The position numbers and the translations under genes are program-made. From Thermoplasmata archaeon (lineage in GTDB: Archaea; Thermoplasmatota; E2; UBA202; JdFR-43): 6,782 nucleotides of DNA. Shown in pieces: positions 6,203 to 6,782 of the stretch. The DNA lies in assembly GCA_021161135.1 (NCBI GenBank), contig JAGHBD010000126.1, forward strand, positions 1 through 6,782. Reading direction: 5' to 3'. Position 1 is the first letter of the stretch. Every line of letters begins with the position of its first letter. A model generated the notes under the pieces. That model was not told where the DNA came from. It did no database searches and worked only from the letters and a program-made list of their open reading frames with translations.

Positions 6203-6610
6203 ATAGGACATTCAAATAGAAGCATGAAAGAATTTCTGGGGTTACTTAAAAAATACGGCATCGTAACAATAGTGGATGTTCGACGCTTTCCCACATCAAA
6301 AATGGATATTTTCAAGAAAGAAAATATGAAAAAATGGCTTTTGGCAAGAGGTATTGAATATCTCCATTTGGAGGAACTGGGAGGATATAGAGGAGGATAT
6401 GAAGAATGGATGAAAAACAAGAGATGGAAAGAAAGTTACGAGACGTTGAAAGAAATTGCAAGTAAAGGGAGGGTTGCAATAATGTGTGCAGAAAGATTAC
6501 CTTTCAGATGCCATCGCCGCTTCATAGCGATGAAACTTAAATCAGATGGATGGGAAGTCATTCACATAATAGATGAAAATAAGGTCTGGAAGGAAAAGAG
6601 GAAAGGTTAA
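6188..6610 (+). CDS. DUF488 family protein
   Basis: This 140-residue soluble protein has the DUF488 signatures in order: IYTIGHSNRS (3-12), the strand-plus-loop IVDVRRFPTS (28-37), LGGYRGGYEEW (64-74) and the strongest one, MCAERLPFRCHR (99-110) with C100, E102, C108, H109 and R110. The family is widespread in bacteria and archaea; its biochemical activity is not established, although the conserved Cys/His/Arg cluster suggests a catalytic or nucleic-acid-related site. The start is GTG at 6188: the frame has a TGA directly upstream (6182-6184), and the IYTIGHS motif needs this start, since the next Met would remove it. No SD is present. The gene is divergent from feoB with 38 bases between start codons, so the promoters must overlap. 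Length is typical and the gene is intact. Whether it is functionally linked to iron is unknown. Confidence 0.88.
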   Translation: MKIYTIGHSNRSMKEFLGLLKKYGIVTIVDVRRFPTSKMDIFKKENMKKWLLARGIEYLHLEELGGYRGGYEEWMKNKRWKESYETLKEIASKGRVAIMCAERLPFRCHRRFIAMKLKSDGWEVIHIIDENKVWKEKRKG

Positions 6611-6629
6611 ACCATGCATTACATATTTT

Positions 6630-6636
6630 AAAAAAA
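6630..6636 (-). terminator. T7 tract downstream of the right-edge gene
   Basis: Read on the minus strand, seven T follow ACACAG about 45 bases after the TGA of the partial gene at the right edge. It could end that transcript. There is no convincing hairpin. Confidence 0.35.
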
Positions 6637-6652
6637 CTGTGTAGTCCTGAAA

Positions 6653-6675
6653 TTTTTTCCGCTATATTTATTTTT
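6653..6675 (+). terminator. T-rich tracts downstream of the DUF488 gene
   Basis: A run of six T (6653-6658), then TATATTTATTTTT (6663-6675), follows the TAA at 6608-6610 by about 45 bases. This is a plausible archaeal T-tract terminator. The tracts overlap DNA downstream of the opposing gene at the right edge. Confidence 0.35.
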
Positions 6676-6680
6676 CCCAT

Positions 6681-6782
6681 TCATATTATTCTCTCCTCCA
6701 TAACATGAATAAGACTTTCTGGAGATAATTTTCTCCAGAAAGCCTCATACGGTGTTTCCAAATAACCATAGAATTCCAAACT
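6681..6782 (-). CDS. 3' end of an unidentified gene (partial at right edge)
   Basis: The last 33 codons of a minus-strand gene enter from the right edge and end with TGA at 6683-6681. The visible peptide contains FYGYLETPYEAFWRKL and ends SLIHVMEERII. It looks like genuine protein: mixed aromatic and charged residues, AGA arginines and ATA isoleucines as in neighbouring genes. The family cannot be identified from so little. It converges on the DUF488 gene with a gap of about 70 bases that holds only T-rich tracts. An 11-base perfect inverted repeat lies within this coding stretch. Confidence 0.5.
   Translation of the reverse strand, partial: SLEFYGYLETPYEAFWRKLSPESLIHVMEERII
6715..6742. repeat. 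11-bp perfect inverted repeat inside the right-edge gene
   Basis: CTTTCTGGAGA (6715-6725) is followed by a six-base loop TAATTT and then TCTCCAGAAAG (6732-6742), a perfect 11-bp stem. It lies within codons for roughly AFWRKLSPES. In RNA it would form a stable hairpin about 30-60 bases before the stop codon. Confidence 0.7.

Noticed and set aside
6150..6215. N-terminal extension of FeoB to an ATG at 6215
   Set aside because: FeoB proteins start just before the P-loop. The extension overlaps the DUF488 coding start, and a TATA-like box sits inside it.
6031..6420. A 129-codon minus-strand open frame across the feoB/DUF488 junction
   Set aside because: It overlaps the coding parts of both feoB and the DUF488 gene, each of which has clear family motifs, and its own product has none.
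6628..6684. An 18-codon ORF overlapping the right-edge gene's stop by ATGA
   Set aside because: It is only 18 residues, lysine- and asparagine-rich, and ends in codons formed by the T-tract. The ATGA overlap alone is too weak to call a gene.

Overview
The window looks like chromosome from a thermophilic euryarchaeon. The evidence is AT-rich DNA with strong use of AGA/AGG and ATA codons, a proline tRNA whose acceptor stem is all G/C and which has no encoded CCA, TATA-like boxes about 26-30 bases upstream of start codons that lack Shine-Dalgarno (SD) sites, and a glyoxylate-reductase-type dehydrogenase that resembles Thermococcales GyaR. I cannot fix the genus; a Thermoplasmata or Thermococci relative is a guess.

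Layout, left to right. The first 91 bases may hold the end of an unidentified plus-strand gene. Next comes a minus-strand CPBP (CAAX/Rce1-type) membrane protease (92-730), divergent from tRNA-Pro(UGG) (773-846). A plus-strand 2-hydroxyacid dehydrogenase (942-1916) follows and meets, after only 4 bases, the end of a long minus-strand block. Read in its own direction, 6149 to 1921, that block is: the ferrous iron transporter FeoB; a 438-residue protein I do not recognise, with two identically spaced CX3CX2C motifs; a Nudix hydrolase of the Ap4A-hydrolase type; a previously hidden 41-residue single-span membrane ORF; and a membrane-anchored hexapeptide acyltransferase. Divergent from feoB is a DUF488 gene (6188-6610). 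The right edge carries the last 33 codons of another minus-strand gene.

Genes at the head of transcripts (protease, dehydrogenase, feoB, 41-residue ORF) look leaderless. The two genes inside the feoB block have clear SD sites (4425-4421 and 3107-3098), and the unknown gene and Nudix gene overlap by one base. FeoB, the Cys-motif protein and the Nudix enzyme therefore probably form one operon. The short ORF and acyltransferase have their own TATA-like box but lie only 38 bases downstream.

Most of the window is ordinary housekeeping and transport DNA. The items most worth a second look are the doubled CX3CX2C protein behind feoB, the perfect GGTGTATA inverted repeat spanning the feoB/DUF488 divergent promoter, and the 41-residue ORF joined to the acyltransferase by a TAATG overlap, which is either a real small membrane partner or a split N-terminus.
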